Numbered from the stretch's first letter, positions 24,553-33,788 are shown. The stretch is 64,000 nucleotides of DNA from Nonlabens xylanidelens (GCF_002934445.1 NZ_PTJE01000002.1:315392-379391); one strand, 5' to 3'. A program made the numbers and translations. The notes: a model not told the origin generated them from the sequence alone.

Positions 24553-26103
24553 TTACCAGCTTATAGGTCTGTAATCCTTCAAAAATTTACCACACCAGTG
24601 CTTACCAGTATTGATACCATCAAATAATGGATCCATAACACGTGCCGCACCATCTACTATATCTAGTGGCGGCTGGAAATCGTGAACTTCTTGTTTCTTT
24701 TTAGACAGCTGTACAGGATCCTCATCTGTAACCCAGCCCGTATCTACCGCATTCATGTAAATACCATCTTTAGCCAGTGTGCCTGCTGCGGTATGCGTTA
24801 ACATGTTAAGAGCTGCTTTGGCCATATTAGTATGTGGATGGCGGTCTTCTTTATGGAACGTGTGGAACTTCCCTTCCATCGCACTCACGTTTATGATGTG
24901 TTTTTTACCTGTATTATCTTTCTTCATAATTTCAGAAAGACGGTTACAAAGTACAAACGGAGCAACAGAATTCACTAGCTGTACCTCTATCATCTCGGTA
25001 GTTTCTATCTCACCCAGTTTTAATCGCCAGCTATTGGTTTTTCTAAGATCCACTTGCTGTAAATCTGCATCGAGTTCACCTTCTGGAAAAACCTCTTGAG
25101 TTACTAGTGCTTTATCAAAACTATAAGGTATTTGAGATAATTTTGCACTTGCTCTTAAACCTATACCAGGTTCTGGACCGTGCCAGGTTACCGGCATGTT
25201 TTTATTAGGCGATGCGCCTGGAGTTAATTCTTGTAACTCATGTAAACATTTGTAATGATCTGTAAGCGTTTCTTGTGCAAATACAGGTAATTGCTCAAAA
25301 GTCAATTCTTCATTAGGCATTAAATGTGCATAAAATCCAGACGGTCTTCTTACTGTTTGCGCAGCGTTATTGATAAGAATATCCAGACGCTCGTATTTCT
25401 GTTCTATATAATTACAAAAAATCTCTACACTAGGTATGTGACGTAAATCCAACCCATGAATATGTAAATTGTGTCCCCATTCTTTAAAATCTTCTTCTTT
25501 AGAAAATCGCAAAGCACTATCATGTGGGAAACGAGTAGTTGCAATAACTGTTGCACCACCACGCAATAACATTAAAGTAATGTGGTAGCCTATTTTAAGT
25601 CTAGAACCGGTAATAATGGCTACTTGCCCTTTTACATCGGCATTTTGAAAACGTTTTGCATAATTAAAATCACCACAGTCGGTACACATCTGGTCATAGA
25701 AATGATGCAGTTTTGTAAACATGGTTTTACACACGTAGCAATTACGTGGTGATTCTAGCTCACCAGTTTCTTTTTGAGAAAGGTCTGCAGCGGCTAGTAA
25801 TTTAGGAGCCGTAAAGATGGCATCTTCACGTGCACTTCTTATTCCTGTTTCTTTACGAGCATGTTTATCTCGTTCTATTTGTTTTCTTTTGGCAGCTTTT
25901 TTAGCATCCTTTTTACCGCGCTTGTATTCTTCACGAGTCGGTCTGGATAATTTACCTGCCGCTTTCATTAACGCGACACGCTGCTCTTCTGGTAACGCAA
26001 ATACACTTTTAGGATCTTCAATAAACTTATTAAGTGTTTGAATACATGCTTCTATTTCTTGTATAGAAGTGTTTTCATTTTCTTGAGTTTTGTCCGTATT
26101 CAT
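24553..26103 (-). CDS. SDR-family oxidoreductase with N-terminal basic region and zinc ribbon
   Basis: 516 residues from the ATG at 26103. The frame reaches a TTG at 26124, but a -7 box (TAAATTTG) overlaps that codon. Residues about 55-85 are very rich in Lys and Arg. A four-cysteine motif [15 protein letters not shown] (about 120-145) looks like a zinc ribbon. The rest is a short-chain dehydrogenase: [14 protein letters not shown] replaces the usual TGxxxGIG, INNAAQT is conserved, and the YxxxK motif position is altered (NMAKAAL is seen). The altered Gly motif and doubtful catalytic Tyr make NAD(P) chemistry uncertain. Confidence 0.75.
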   Translation of the reverse strand: MNTDKTQENENTSIQEIEACIQTLNKFIEDPKSVFALPEEQRVALMKAAGKLSRPTREEYKRGKKDAKKAAKRKQIERDKHARKETGIRSAREDAIFTAPKLLAAADLSQKETGELESPRNCYVCKTMFTKLHHFYDQMCTDCGDFNYAKRFQNADVKGQVAIITGSRLKIGYHITLMLLRGGATVIATTRFPHDSALRFSKEEDFKEWGHNLHIHGLDLRHIPSVEIFCNYIEQKYERLDILINNAAQTVRRPSGFYAHLMPNEELTFEQLPVFAQETLTDHYKCLHELQELTPGASPNKNMPVTWHGPEPGIGLRASAKLSQIPYSFDKALVTQEVFPEGELDADLQQVDLRKTNSWRLKLGEIETTEMIEVQLVNSVAPFVLCNRLSEIMKKDNTGKKHIINVSAMEGKFHTFHKEDRHPHTNMAKAALNMLTHTAAGTLAKDGIYMNAVDTGWVTDEDPVQLSKKKQEVHDFQPPLDIVDGAARVMDPLFDGINTGKHWCGKFLKDYRPISW

Positions 26104-26121
26104 AGTGCATTTTTCTGTGTG

Positions 26122-26129
26122 CAAATTTA
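26122..26129 (-). promoter_or_regulatory. -7 box TAAATTTG for the SDR gene
   Basis: Minus-strand TAAATTTG, 18 bases before the chosen ATG. It decides the start because it covers the alternative TTG. The TTG partner upstream is only 13 bases away, so the promoter is not ideal. Confidence 0.4.
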
Positions 26130-26191
26130 ATGGTTATCACAACAATATGGAGCCCTATTTATCAGGATAATAGAAAGAATGGATATGTAGG

Positions 26192-26213
26192 TTCCGCTTT
26201 CGCGAAAGCGGAA
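26192..26213. repeat. Iterated palindrome, 22-base extended form (intergenic)
   Basis: CGCTTTCGCGAAAGCG flanked by TTC and GAA, giving a 22-base perfect palindrome. It lies 60 bases beyond the stop of the EamA gene. Confidence 0.95.
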
Positions 26214-26272
26214 ACAAAATCAATTTAAGTAGACCAGTTAAAATCTGTAATTTACTATAGAAATTAGTGTGC

Positions 26273-27193
26273 TTACCTATTCTTAGGAGAAGGCTTGATG
26301 TCATCTTTACCTCTCTTTCTACTATTGATAAAATACACACCGGTAATCATAATCGCAGCGGCAATCAAGGATTGAGTGGTTACTTCTTCGTCCAAGAAAT
26401 ACCAACCTAGCAATAGAGCTACTACAGGATTTACATAAGAAGAAGTTGCCACTTTTTCTGTAGAAATATTCTTTAAAAGGAAATTAAATGCCGTAAAAGC
26501 CGCAATACTACCGAAAATAATAAGGCAAGCTAAAGCGATATAAGTAGGCTCTTGCCACGTCATAGGAGAAGACCAAGACTCGCTAAAAGCAAAACTAGCA
26601 ATAGCCAGTATGACACTAGCCGCTATCATTTGATAACCAGTCGAGACAAAGAAATTAGTAGGTACATCAGCTTTGGCGACAAATAAACTACCTGCACTCC
26701 AACTTAATATACAACTGATAATCATAACAATACCAGTAATAGCCCCTTCTTTGGTCGTTATTTCATTCTGACTAACTAAGATATACATACCTACTAGCCC
26801 TAGAACAACACCTATAACAGATTTTGCTTGCAATGCTTTGCGTTGCACGAGTCGCATAAGTAACAGAATAAATAAGGGTTGCAATGCGGCAATAAGTGCT
26901 GCAAAACCTGTGTCCACATATTTTAATGCCCAAACAAAGACACCGTTACCATAACTAAGAAAAAGAAAACCTGCTAGTGTACAATTGAAAAATTGTTTTC
27001 TAGTAATGCTAAGGCTATACCCTAGTAGTTTTGCTATTATAAAAATGAGAATACCTGCAAGTGAAAATCGGATACTAGCAAGCATAAATGGTGGCAACTC
27101 GGTCACCGCCATTTTATTCCATAAATAGGTAGATCCCCAAAATACATAAGTGGAGAAAAAAGCAAGACCTATTAAAGCGGTTTTTCTATTCAT
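26273..27193 (-). CDS. EamA-family (DMT superfamily) transporter
   Basis: 306 residues with ten hydrophobic helices in two EamA repeats (about 7-140 and 150-293). YVFWGSTYLWNKMAV and PPFMLASIRF at the start, and SYVNPVVALLLGWYFLDE near the end, are typical. Members export amino acids and other small metabolites; the substrate here is unknown. The C-terminus is basic and cytoplasmic. Confidence 0.85.
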   Translation of the reverse strand: MNRKTALIGLAFFSTYVFWGSTYLWNKMAVTELPPFMLASIRFSLAGILIFIIAKLLGYSLSITRKQFFNCTLAGFLFLSYGNGVFVWALKYVDTGFAALIAALQPLFILLLMRLVQRKALQAKSVIGVVLGLVGMYILVSQNEITTKEGAITGIVMIISCILSWSAGSLFVAKADVPTNFFVSTGYQMIAASVILAIASFAFSESWSSPMTWQEPTYIALACLIIFGSIAAFTAFNFLLKNISTEKVATSSYVNPVVALLLGWYFLDEEVTTQSLIAAAIMITGVYFINSRKRGKDDIKPSPKNR

Positions 27194-27269
27194 GTAGACA
27201 AAGCTAATTCAATAATCTGTATAGAATGGATAAGTATCTATTAATGTTATCAAAAAAAAGGGCATAAAA

Positions 27270-27296
27270 AAAACCCATCTAAATTAGATGGGTTTT
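27270..27296 (-). terminator. Hairpin terminator of the cold-shock gene
   Basis: AAAACCCATCTAA/TTAGATGGGTTTT with a single-base loop, 23 bases after the stop. Confidence 0.8.
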
Positions 27297-27318
27297 GTAA
27301 GAAATTTAAAGAATCGAA

Positions 27319-27513
27319 TTAGTCGATTACTCTAACATTAACGGCGTTTAAACCTTTTTTTCCTTCTTTAAGTTCGAATTCAACTTTGTCACCTTCACGG
27401 ATCTCGTCGATTAAACCTGTTACGTGTGCAAAATGTTCCTGACCTGATCCTTCTTCTGTGATAAATCCAAATCCTTTTGCGTCATTGAAAAATTTTACTG
27501 TACCTGTACTCAT
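27319..27513 (-). CDS. Cold-shock protein (CspA family)
   Basis: 64 residues, one OB-fold cold-shock domain. GTVKFFNDAKGFGFI contains RNP1 (KGFGFI); RNP2 is present as HFAHV, with the first Phe/Val positions changed from the usual VFVH. It binds single-stranded nucleic acid and acts as an RNA chaperone. Monocistronic with its own terminator. The gap upstream is long, as is usual for thermoregulated leaders, though I cannot place the promoter. Confidence 0.95.
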   Translation of the reverse strand: MSTGTVKFFNDAKGFGFITEEGSGQEHFAHVTGLIDEIREGDKVEFELKEGKKGLNAVNVRVID

Positions 27514-27868
27514 TTGTAATAATTTAAATTAATAATACTTCTTATTTGATTTCAAAAGCCGTGCCACAAGAGTATTCACCATGGAAAAGCTCGTTACAAT
27601 CAGACAATAGAATAAAAAACTAAATAAGAAATCTCACTAATCTTTATGACCACATGTTCCAATCATACAGCAAAAATAATCTTTTTAATCAATGTAAAGC
27701 AATAAAAACATGAAATAGATTTAAAATTAGTAAAATAATAACAATAGAAACGACAAGCACCTCAACAACAGCTATTTAATTACTCTATAAAAGGTAACAA
27801 ATGTGTATAAAAAAATAGCCATATCTCTATGGATATGGCTATTTATTAAAGTCTAAAATTTTAAAATC
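27514..27868. other. 355-base gap: cold-shock gene upstream region and a terminator
   Basis: The part next to the cold-shock gene is AT-rich and could hold a long leader. The far end has the terminator of the J-domain gene. No gene is visible, and no clear TAnnTTTG promoter with a good -33 partner was found. Confidence 0.4.
27813..27844 (-). terminator. Hairpin terminator of the J-domain gene
   Basis: AAATAGCCATATC/GATATGGCTATTT with a six-base loop, 25 bases after the stop. Confidence 0.8.
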
Positions 27869-28321
27869 TTAAGCTTGTTGCTCTTCGTCTTTTTTAGACT
27901 TGCGGTATAAGTACGTTTCAAAGATATTACGCTTTGCAAATCTGTAACGGTTGTCTGCATTTATAAGTTTTTTGAAGATTTTTACATCTACTCCAAAATA
28001 TTCATAAGTACTACCATCTGTAAAAACCACTTCTAGTACACGTCCTTTGTGGTCAAAGTCTTTTATACCAGTGTTAGAAATCGTTTCTTTATATTCTGAT
28101 AGGTTAGCTTCCTTAGTTTCTGGAGCAATACTAACAAGAAAGTGGTAACCATCGATAATCGTTCTACTCATTACCTCTGCCTCTTCTTTCTTATCATCAC
28201 CTTCCTGAAATTTATCAGGGTGCCATTCTTTAACTAGGTTACGGTAACTTTTTTTAAGTGCTTTAAGTTCAATGTCCTTTTCTACGTTAAACATTTTCTT
28301 ATACTGATTAATACGCTTCAT
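27869..28321 (-). CDS. J-domain protein with KTSC domain
   Basis: 150 residues from the ATG at 28321. An N-terminal J domain (about 1-65) has the HPD motif in WHPDKF, so it should stimulate a DnaK partner. A KTSC domain (about 92-140; VLEVVFTDGSTYEYFGV) follows. The frame extends to a TTG at 28348, but a TATTTTTG promoter box overlaps it. The ATG has a GAGGAG sequence five bases upstream, a rare visible ribosome-binding site in this window. Confidence 0.8.
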   Translation of the reverse strand: MKRINQYKKMFNVEKDIELKALKKSYRNLVKEWHPDKFQEGDDKKEEAEVMSRTIIDGYHFLVSIAPETKEANLSEYKETISNTGIKDFDHKGRVLEVVFTDGSTYEYFGVDVKIFKKLINADNRYRFAKRNIFETYLYRKSKKDEEQQA

Positions 28322-28345
28322 GTGCTCCTCTTTTTTAAGGCGGCG

Positions 28346-28353
28346 CAAAAATA
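28346..28353 (-). promoter_or_regulatory. -7 box TATTTTTG for the J-domain gene
   Basis: Minus-strand TATTTTTG, 24 bases before the ATG. It supports the shorter start. No clean TTTG lies at the -33 distance. Confidence 0.4.
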
Positions 28354-28392
28354 CATCTTTAATCTAGATGGAAAACATTAAAAACTAGAATT

Positions 28393-29412
28393 CTACAATT
28401 CCTTTTTAGGTAAAGTAGGCAGTTGTTGATTTTTAGTAGGCTTAACGACAAATGGTGTGAACCAGTCCCAAGTAATTCCTATTTTAAAACGAGCAAAATC
28501 GTCTAAAAAACGATAGTTATAATCGTCACGACCTATAGAAAATTGAGCTAAAATACCTAAATCACTATTCCATGGGTATAAAATACCACTAGTTTCTGAC
28601 CTGTAAGGAACACTAGATGGATGTGAACCTATGGTATAATTAAATTGCTGACTAAGAGTGTACCTCATCTTTTTGAGATGTGAAGTAAATTCATAACCGA
28701 ATTCTAACTGGTGACGTCCTAAAATATCTATGTCTTCTGGATTATAACCTCCAAAATCTGCAAAACCTAAAAACTTATTATGATACAATTGATAAGTAGC
28801 TGTAAAAGAATGAATCTTTTGAGGAATATTAACTTCATTAAATGTGTTGAAACGGTAGTTAACACTGAGCCTAGTTAGATTAGTAGAAAAGTTCCCTCCA
28901 CTTCTGTTTAACAATTTAGCGAGATCTGTATCGTCTGTAAAACTGTTATACAATGCTATACTTTCTTCAGAATTATCATCAAACTCTGTACTAAAGGCAC
29001 TTTCTGCCTGACCATTACTATAATGTCCAGATTCTATAGCTGCTGTAAAAAAATTATCTTCATTAGTTTTAATAATTTTTTGCCACCCTATTAATAGTTT
29101 ATAACTAGGTGTTTTTACTGGTTTAGAATCTTCATTGTAAATTCTAAATTGAGGCTGAAAGGACAAATATACCGCATCGCCATTTGTAATCGTATCTTTA
29201 TTTAACGCTTTACGCAGGTCATTATAGATACCATAATAAACTACTGGCCTAGCTTCTAAGAGAATTTCTTCATATTCATTATTTCCTAAACCTACCGATA
29301 AATCTGGCCTTATAGAAATAGGATAATATTCTTTGAATCTTCTATGCTTATCTCGCTGCGCGTAAGAAATGAAACTAGTTAAAAATAAAGCAATTAGTAA
29401 AATTTTATTCAT
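28393..29412 (-). CDS. Outer membrane phospholipase A-like protein
   Basis: 339 residues with a signal peptide (to about SYAQ) and amphipathic strands of a barrel. ESGHYSNGQ (about residues 127-135) carries the His-x-Ser-Asn-Gly arrangement of OMPLA (catalytic His and Ser in the PldA family), followed by NRSGGNFSTNLTRLSVNYRF. The other strands are weakly similar, so the assignment rests mostly on that motif. If right, it hydrolyses phospholipids in the outer leaflet when membrane asymmetry is lost. Confidence 0.55.
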   Translation of the reverse strand: MNKILLIALFLTSFISYAQRDKHRRFKEYYPISIRPDLSVGLGNNEYEEILLEARPVVYYGIYNDLRKALNKDTITNGDAVYLSFQPQFRIYNEDSKPVKTPSYKLLIGWQKIIKTNEDNFFTAAIESGHYSNGQAESAFSTEFDDNSEESIALYNSFTDDTDLAKLLNRSGGNFSTNLTRLSVNYRFNTFNEVNIPQKIHSFTATYQLYHNKFLGFADFGGYNPEDIDILGRHQLEFGYEFTSHLKKMRYTLSQQFNYTIGSHPSSVPYRSETSGILYPWNSDLGILAQFSIGRDDYNYRFLDDFARFKIGITWDWFTPFVVKPTKNQQLPTLPKKEL

Positions 29413-29540
29413 AATTCAGTTTTTGGGGATAGAAAAATTAAAGCGTGTAAATTTAGTCAATGAAAGAGGCTTATTGCTATCTTTTAAAATGCTATTAACA
29501 TTAACCTCAACAAAATCTGAATATCATTTATGAATAAAAA

Positions 29541-29574
29541 AAAAGATTCAGTCTTCATGAAAGCAGAATCTTTT
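29541..29574 (-). terminator. Hairpin terminator of lpxD
   Basis: AAAAGATTC/GAATCTTTT with a 16-base loop, 17 bases after the stop. Confidence 0.65.
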
Positions 29575-29590
29575 AAATACGTTATAAAAT

Positions 29591-30583
29591 CTATTTTTTT
29601 GCAAGTCTGCGCAATGCGACCCATTGTTTAAGCATTTCTCTAGAATCTACTGCTGGATATCCTAAAACGGTTTGTCCTGCTTTTACATCATTCATCACAC
29701 CACTACCAGCGCCTATAGTTGCACCAGACTCAATAACTGTATGATCTTTAATACTGGCACTACCACCTATGATAACACCATCACCTAGTGTAACAGAACC
29801 TGCAAGACCACTATGACCAGCCATTATACAAGATCTACCTAAGATACAATTGTGTGCTATTTGAACCAGGTTATCGATTTTACAACCATCACCTACTATG
29901 GTAGAATTGAATTTTGCACGATCTACACAAGAATTTGCACCTATCTCCACTCCATTTCCTATTACCACGTTACCTATGTGTGGTATTTTAACCAGGCCAC
30001 GACCATCGTCTGCTGGGCGGTAACCAAAACCGTCTGCTCCTATACTTACATTAGTATGAAAAATGCACTGCGCACCTATTTGAGAACGCTCTCTTATTAC
30101 CGTACCAGACCAGACTACTGTTTGTGGACCTATCGTGGTGTCGTCAAAAACACTAACATTGTGGTACAATACCACTCCATCTCCCAAGACTACATTTTTA
30201 CCTATGTAACAATGTGCGCCTATTTTTACACCTTTACCTACCGTTGCTGTTTTATCAACTACTGCGGTTGCATGAATATCGGTATCAAAAGCAGGTGTCT
30301 CTGGTTGAAAAGCTTCTAACAATCTCGCCATAGCAAGATCTGCATTTTTAACCTTGATAAAAGCACGATTATCTCCAGGCTGCAACTCTATATTATCATT
30401 AATAATAGCAACTGACGCATTTGAATCTGCCCAGAATTTTGCATATTTCTTATTTCCTATAAAAGTAAGATCGCTATTTGAGGCATTTCTTATCTCGTTA
30501 ACACCTGTTACAGCATGAGTTGTGTTGCCTACTTGTTCTCCTTTTAAGATCTCGTTTATTTGTTCTACAGTAAATGAATGCAT
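29591..30583 (-). CDS. lpxD: UDP-3-O-acylglucosamine N-acyltransferase LpxD
   Basis: 330 residues. An N-terminal uridine-binding domain (about 1-100; SNSDLTFIGNKKYAKF) is followed by a left-handed beta-helix of hexapeptide repeats (about 105-300) and a helical C-terminus. His244 in QIAHNC is the expected catalytic base, and AGHSGLAGS follows. It performs the third step of lipid A synthesis, adding the second 3-hydroxyacyl chain from ACP. It is not in an lpxA/lpxC cluster; this and its single-gene unit suggest a stand-alone copy. Confidence 0.93.
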   Translation of the reverse strand: MHSFTVEQINEILKGEQVGNTTHAVTGVNEIRNASNSDLTFIGNKKYAKFWADSNASVAIINDNIELQPGDNRAFIKVKNADLAMARLLEAFQPETPAFDTDIHATAVVDKTATVGKGVKIGAHCYIGKNVVLGDGVVLYHNVSVFDDTTIGPQTVVWSGTVIRERSQIGAQCIFHTNVSIGADGFGYRPADDGRGLVKIPHIGNVVIGNGVEIGANSCVDRAKFNSTIVGDGCKIDNLVQIAHNCILGRSCIMAGHSGLAGSVTLGDGVIIGGSASIKDHTVIESGATIGAGSGVMNDVKAGQTVLGYPAVDSREMLKQWVALRRLAKK

Positions 30584-30660
30584 AAATAGTTAGTTGTTAA
30601 GTGGTAAATCTAAGTATTTATAAAAGAAAAGTAGCACTGTGTGCAGAAACTAGTCATAAA

Positions 30661-30685
30661 AAAAGACCGTATAAAACGGTCTTTT
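30661..30685 (-). terminator. Hairpin terminator of the alcohol dehydrogenase gene
   Basis: AAAAGACCGT/ACGGTCTTTT with a five-base loop, 23 bases after the stop. Confidence 0.8.
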
Positions 30686-30708
30686 AAAATTAAACGATTT
30701 TGAAAAAT

Positions 30709-31758
30709 CTAATTTTTTAAGGACTCCATATCAATTACAAAACGATACTTCACATCATTATTTTGTACTCTCTCAAAGGCTGTATTGATTTCATTTATAT
30801 CAATCATCTCCACATCGGACACGATGTTGTGCTCTGCACAAAAATCTAACATCTCTTGTGTTTCTTTGATACCACCTATTAAAGAACCAGCAAGATTCTT
30901 TCTTCTTAAAATAAGATTTGCTCCATGTATATTCTCTAGAGGCTCTATCGCACCTACCAGACACATCGTACGATCTCTTTTTAACAATGCTAGGTAAGGA
31001 TTTACATCGTGACCTACAGGAATAGTGTTAAGGATAAAGTCAAAGGAATTTGCGTGAGCGCTCATCTGGTCTGCATCTTTTGAGATAATTACCTCATCTA
31101 CACCTAGACGTCTCGCATCTGCCGCTTTACTCTCGCTAGTGGTAATCATAATGGTTTTTGCCCCCATGGCAACGGCAAATTTAATTCCCATGTGACCTAA
31201 ACCACCTAAACCTATAATTCCCACCTTTTCACCTTCTTTTACATTCCAGTGTTTTAATGGTGAGTATGTGGTAATACCTGCACAAAGTAATGGAGCTACT
31301 CCCTTTATATCCAGTTTTTCTGATACCGATAGAACAAATTCTTCTCTCACGACTATGCTTGTCGAGTAACCACCTAAAGTATGGCCACCTATAAACTTAT
31401 CTTTACTATTATATGTACTGGTAGAACCATTCTCACACCACATCTCCATATCTTCTTCACAAGCGCTGCAAGTCTGGCAAGAATCTACCATACAACCTAC
31501 ACCTACTAGATCACCTATTTTATACTTAGATACTTCATTACCTACTTGAGTAACCCTACCTATAATCTCATGACCTGGTACGATAGGATATTTTGCATTT
31601 CCCCAATCGTTTTGTTTAGCATGAATATCACTGTGGCAGACACCGGTATAAAGTATATCGATTTTTACATCATTCTCGTTAAGATCGCGACGTTTAATAG
31701 TGATTTCTTTAAAATCGGCCTCTTTACTTTCTGCTCCGTATGCTTTTACTTCTTGCAT
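30709..31758 (-). CDS. Zinc-dependent alcohol dehydrogenase (cinnamyl/YahK type)
   Basis: 349 residues of the medium-chain dehydrogenase family. The catalytic zinc site is supplied by CHSD (Cys41), GHE (His63-Glu64) and a later Cys, and the structural zinc by the four cysteines in CQTCSACEEDMEMWC. The cofactor motif is GLGGLGHMG. Preference for NADPH is usual in the YahK/CAD group. It reduces aldehydes; the physiological substrate is unknown. A palindromic -7 box lies upstream. Confidence 0.88.
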   Translation of the reverse strand: MQEVKAYGAESKEADFKEITIKRRDLNENDVKIDILYTGVCHSDIHAKQNDWGNAKYPIVPGHEIIGRVTQVGNEVSKYKIGDLVGVGCMVDSCQTCSACEEDMEMWCENGSTSTYNSKDKFIGGHTLGGYSTSIVVREEFVLSVSEKLDIKGVAPLLCAGITTYSPLKHWNVKEGEKVGIIGLGGLGHMGIKFAVAMGAKTIMITTSESKAADARRLGVDEVIISKDADQMSAHANSFDFILNTIPVGHDVNPYLALLKRDRTMCLVGAIEPLENIHGANLILRRKNLAGSLIGGIKETQEMLDFCAEHNIVSDVEMIDINEINTAFERVQNNDVKYRFVIDMESLKN

Positions 31759-31809
31759 TTTTTATATTTTAAATACCTCCTTATCGGTACTGGTATTGTG
31801 GTTATTATT

Positions 31810-31825
31810 TAGTTTTGCAAAACTA
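31810..31825. promoter_or_regulatory. Palindromic promoter element TAGTTTTGCAAAACTA
   Basis: A perfect 16-base palindrome in which each half is a TAnnTTTG -7 box, one per strand. The minus half (31825-31818) suits the alcohol dehydrogenase gene with a leader of about 50 bases. The plus half points towards trmL, 145 bases away. Confidence 0.5.
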
Positions 31826-31897
31826 GCCAGAAATACGTTTTAAATGGGTTAATAACGCGTTAAAGCATTAGTTTTTTGCTATTAAAATTTATGAAAA

Positions 31898-31919
31898 TTC
31901 CGCTTTCGCGAAAGCGGAA
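31898..31919. repeat. Iterated palindrome, 22-base extended form (intergenic)
   Basis: CGCTTTCGCGAAAGCG flanked by TTC and GAA, in the divergent gap between the alcohol dehydrogenase gene and trmL. Confidence 0.95.
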
Positions 31920-31970
31920 CACATCTAACTACACTCTTCTACTGTATCTTTACCTACTTAATACAAATTT

Positions 31971-32420
31971 ATGCTACACATAGTTCTCATAGAGCCAGAA
32001 ATTCATACCAATACTGGTAATATAGGTCGTTTAAGTCTGGCTACAGGTTCTCACTTACACCTAGTAAAACCATTAGGTTTTGAACTAAGCGATTCTAGAT
32101 TAAAAAGAGCAGGACTAGATTATTGGCAACATATAGAATTAAGCATCTATGAAAATGCTGATGAGTTTTTTGAGAAAAACAAAGATCGATCTATGGCATT
32201 TTTGAGCAGTCATGGAACTAAGGATTATACCGATATACCATTTGAAGAAGGAACGATGATTATCTTCGGGAAAGAGTCTAAAGGTTTATCAAGTGATATT
32301 ACTGATAGATTTAAAGAACATCTCTATAAAATCCCACAATACAGCGAGCATATACGCAGTATTAACCTAGCAAATGCGGTAGCTGTTATTACTTATGAAG
32401 GTTTGCGCCAATTGCGATAA
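31971..32420 (+). CDS. trmL: tRNA (cytidine(34)-2'-O)-methyltransferase TrmL
   Basis: 149 residues, the minimal SPOUT fold: PEIHTNTGNIGRLSLATG, LKRAGLDYWQH, IIFGKESKGL and IPQYSEHIRSINLANAVAV. All conserved TrmL blocks are present at normal length. It methylates the ribose of the wobble base in tRNA-Leu. Monocistronic, ending in a bidirectional hairpin. Confidence 0.92.
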   Translation: MLHIVLIEPEIHTNTGNIGRLSLATGSHLHLVKPLGFELSDSRLKRAGLDYWQHIELSIYENADEFFEKNKDRSMAFLSSHGTKDYTDIPFEEGTMIIFGKESKGLSSDITDRFKEHLYKIPQYSEHIRSINLANAVAVITYEGLRQLR

Positions 32421-32426
32421 ATAAAA

Positions 32427-32450
32427 AACCCAACCATTTCTGGTTGGGTT
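32427..32450. terminator. Hairpin terminator between trmL and the convergent OmpA lipoprotein gene
   Basis: AACCCAACCA/TGGTTGGGTT with a four-base loop, seven bases after the trmL stop and 22 bases from the other stop. Confidence 0.75.
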
Positions 32451-32472
32451 AAATTTTAAAATTGGTAAGCGT

Positions 32473-33159
32473 CTATTGGTTAGATTCCATTTGCGCTTCT
32501 CTTCTCATCTCTTCTCCTGCTACTATTCCTATCTCTACTCTTCTGTTTTGCGCTCTACCTTCAGCAGTTTCATTAGTTGCTTTAGGAGAAGCCTCACCGC
32601 TGTAAGTCATTGCTATTCTATCGCTAGAAATACCATGTGTGGCTAAATAATCCCTAACACTCGCAGCTCTTTTTCTAGACAATTCAAGGTTGTAATCTTC
32701 GGCACCCTGACTATCTGTATGACCTGCAACAAGCACTTCTGTACCAGGATAGTTATTCATTACATCTAACAGCTTATTAAGTGTAGTTTGTGAGTTTGCA
32801 TTCAATAACGACTGATTTGTAGCAAACTTTACTCCACTACCTTCATCAAAAGTTACTACTATTCCTTCTCCTACTCTTTCTACATCTGCACCTGGTAAAC
32901 TAGCTTCTATTTCTTTGGCTTGCTTATCCATATTGCGACCTATTAAGTTACCAGCGATACCACCTATTGCAGCACCTACTACAGCACCTTCAGTCTGGTT
33001 ATCTCCATCGCCTACATTATTTCCTATAATTAAACCTAGAATAGTACCACCTGCAGCACCGATTACGGTACCTTTTTGCTGACTATTGCTATTTTTAACT
33101 GCTCCACAACTTACTAATAAAGCAGCTGCGATTACTATTGTGATTATATTTGATTTCAT
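32473..33159 (-). CDS. OmpA-family lipoprotein with glycine-zipper segment
   Basis: 228 residues from the ATG at 33159. The longer frame to 33189 begins with TTG and overlaps the upstream gene, so it is rejected. The lipobox is LLVSC. A glycine-zipper region (about 30-85; GTVIGAAGGTILGLIIG, GAVVGAAIGGIAGNLIG) is followed by an OmpA C-terminal domain (about 105-215) with AGHTDSQGAEDYNLELS and NRRVEI, which bind peptidoglycan. It resembles YiaD-type proteins. Ten bases separate it from the upstream lipocalin-like gene, so the two form an operon. Confidence 0.88.
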   Translation of the reverse strand: MKSNIITIVIAAALLVSCGAVKNSNSQQKGTVIGAAGGTILGLIIGNNVGDGDNQTEGAVVGAAIGGIAGNLIGRNMDKQAKEIEASLPGADVERVGEGIVVTFDEGSGVKFATNQSLLNANSQTTLNKLLDVMNNYPGTEVLVAGHTDSQGAEDYNLELSRKRAASVRDYLATHGISSDRIAMTYSGEASPKATNETAEGRAQNRRVEIGIVAGEEMRREAQMESNQ

Positions 33160-33169
33160 AATTTTAGTT

Positions 33170-33649
33170 TTAATAATTGTTTTTGACAAAGTTCATATTT
33201 ACATAAACCGTCTCTCCATTTACACTAGCCGGTATACTCCAGGTCATGTTAGATTCATTTGCCCTGGTAATTTCTAGTTGATAGCCCGCATTAGATTCTG
33301 ATTTATATTTTGTGTCTGTTATTTTAAGTAACAAATCTCCTTTTATCATTTCTTTACTGCCTGGTACATCCCATATAAAATATCTTTCACCTGTTGAACA
33401 ATTTGCATTATTGATGTTATATGTACCTCTATTATTGTTAGCTACAAAGTTCCAATTGCTACCCTCAAAACAACTAGCAGCAACATCTTGCAATAGCGTA
33501 GATTTAAATTCTCCTACTCCATCATAAGTAACACTCTCTATAATCCAATTACCATCTATAACTCGTGTAGTCTGTTTTACCGCATTAGTTGTAGAACAAC
33601 TGGTAATCGCAAAAACTACAAGCAACCCTAAAAACAAAATCTTCTTCAT
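33170..33649 (-). CDS. Lipocalin-like lipoprotein
   Basis: 159 residues. Lipoprotein signal (VFAITSC), then a lipocalin-like domain: the strand-rich opening IDGNWIIESVTYDG, with GTYNINNANCSTGERYFIWDV and LEITRANESNMTW. Two cysteines in the mature part could form a disulfide. It is the first gene of a two-gene operon with the OmpA lipoprotein, a pairing that suggests an envelope role. Confidence 0.7.
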   Translation of the reverse strand: MKKILFLGLLVVFAITSCSTTNAVKQTTRVIDGNWIIESVTYDGVGEFKSTLLQDVAASCFEGSNWNFVANNNRGTYNINNANCSTGERYFIWDVPGSKEMIKGDLLLKITDTKYKSESNAGYQLEITRANESNMTWSIPASVNGETVYVNMNFVKNNY

Positions 33650-33760
33650 AAATATTAATTTTATGCGATATTATCATTTATATAATCTGACATGAGTTAT
33701 AAAGTTCTTAATTAACAAAATTTACCAATAGACTTAACAGAATCCGATCGAAATCAAAAA

Positions 33761-33788
33761 AAAATCCAACCATAAATGGTTGGATTTT
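33761..33788 (-). terminator. Hairpin terminator of the small heat-shock gene
   Basis: AAAATCCAACCA/TGGTTGGATTTT with a four-base loop, 23 bases after the stop. Confidence 0.8.

Noticed and set aside
26104-26124. TTG start of the SDR gene
   Set aside because: A TAAATTTG promoter box overlaps it, and an ATG follows at a usual distance.
28322-28348. TTG start of the J-domain gene
   Set aside because: A TATTTTTG box covers it and the ATG at 28321 has a GAGGAG ribosome site.
29852-30319. Long plus-strand frame opposite lpxD
   Set aside because: It is a shadow of the hexapeptide-repeat codons of lpxD. Its Tyr/Thr/Cys-rich product is not protein-like.
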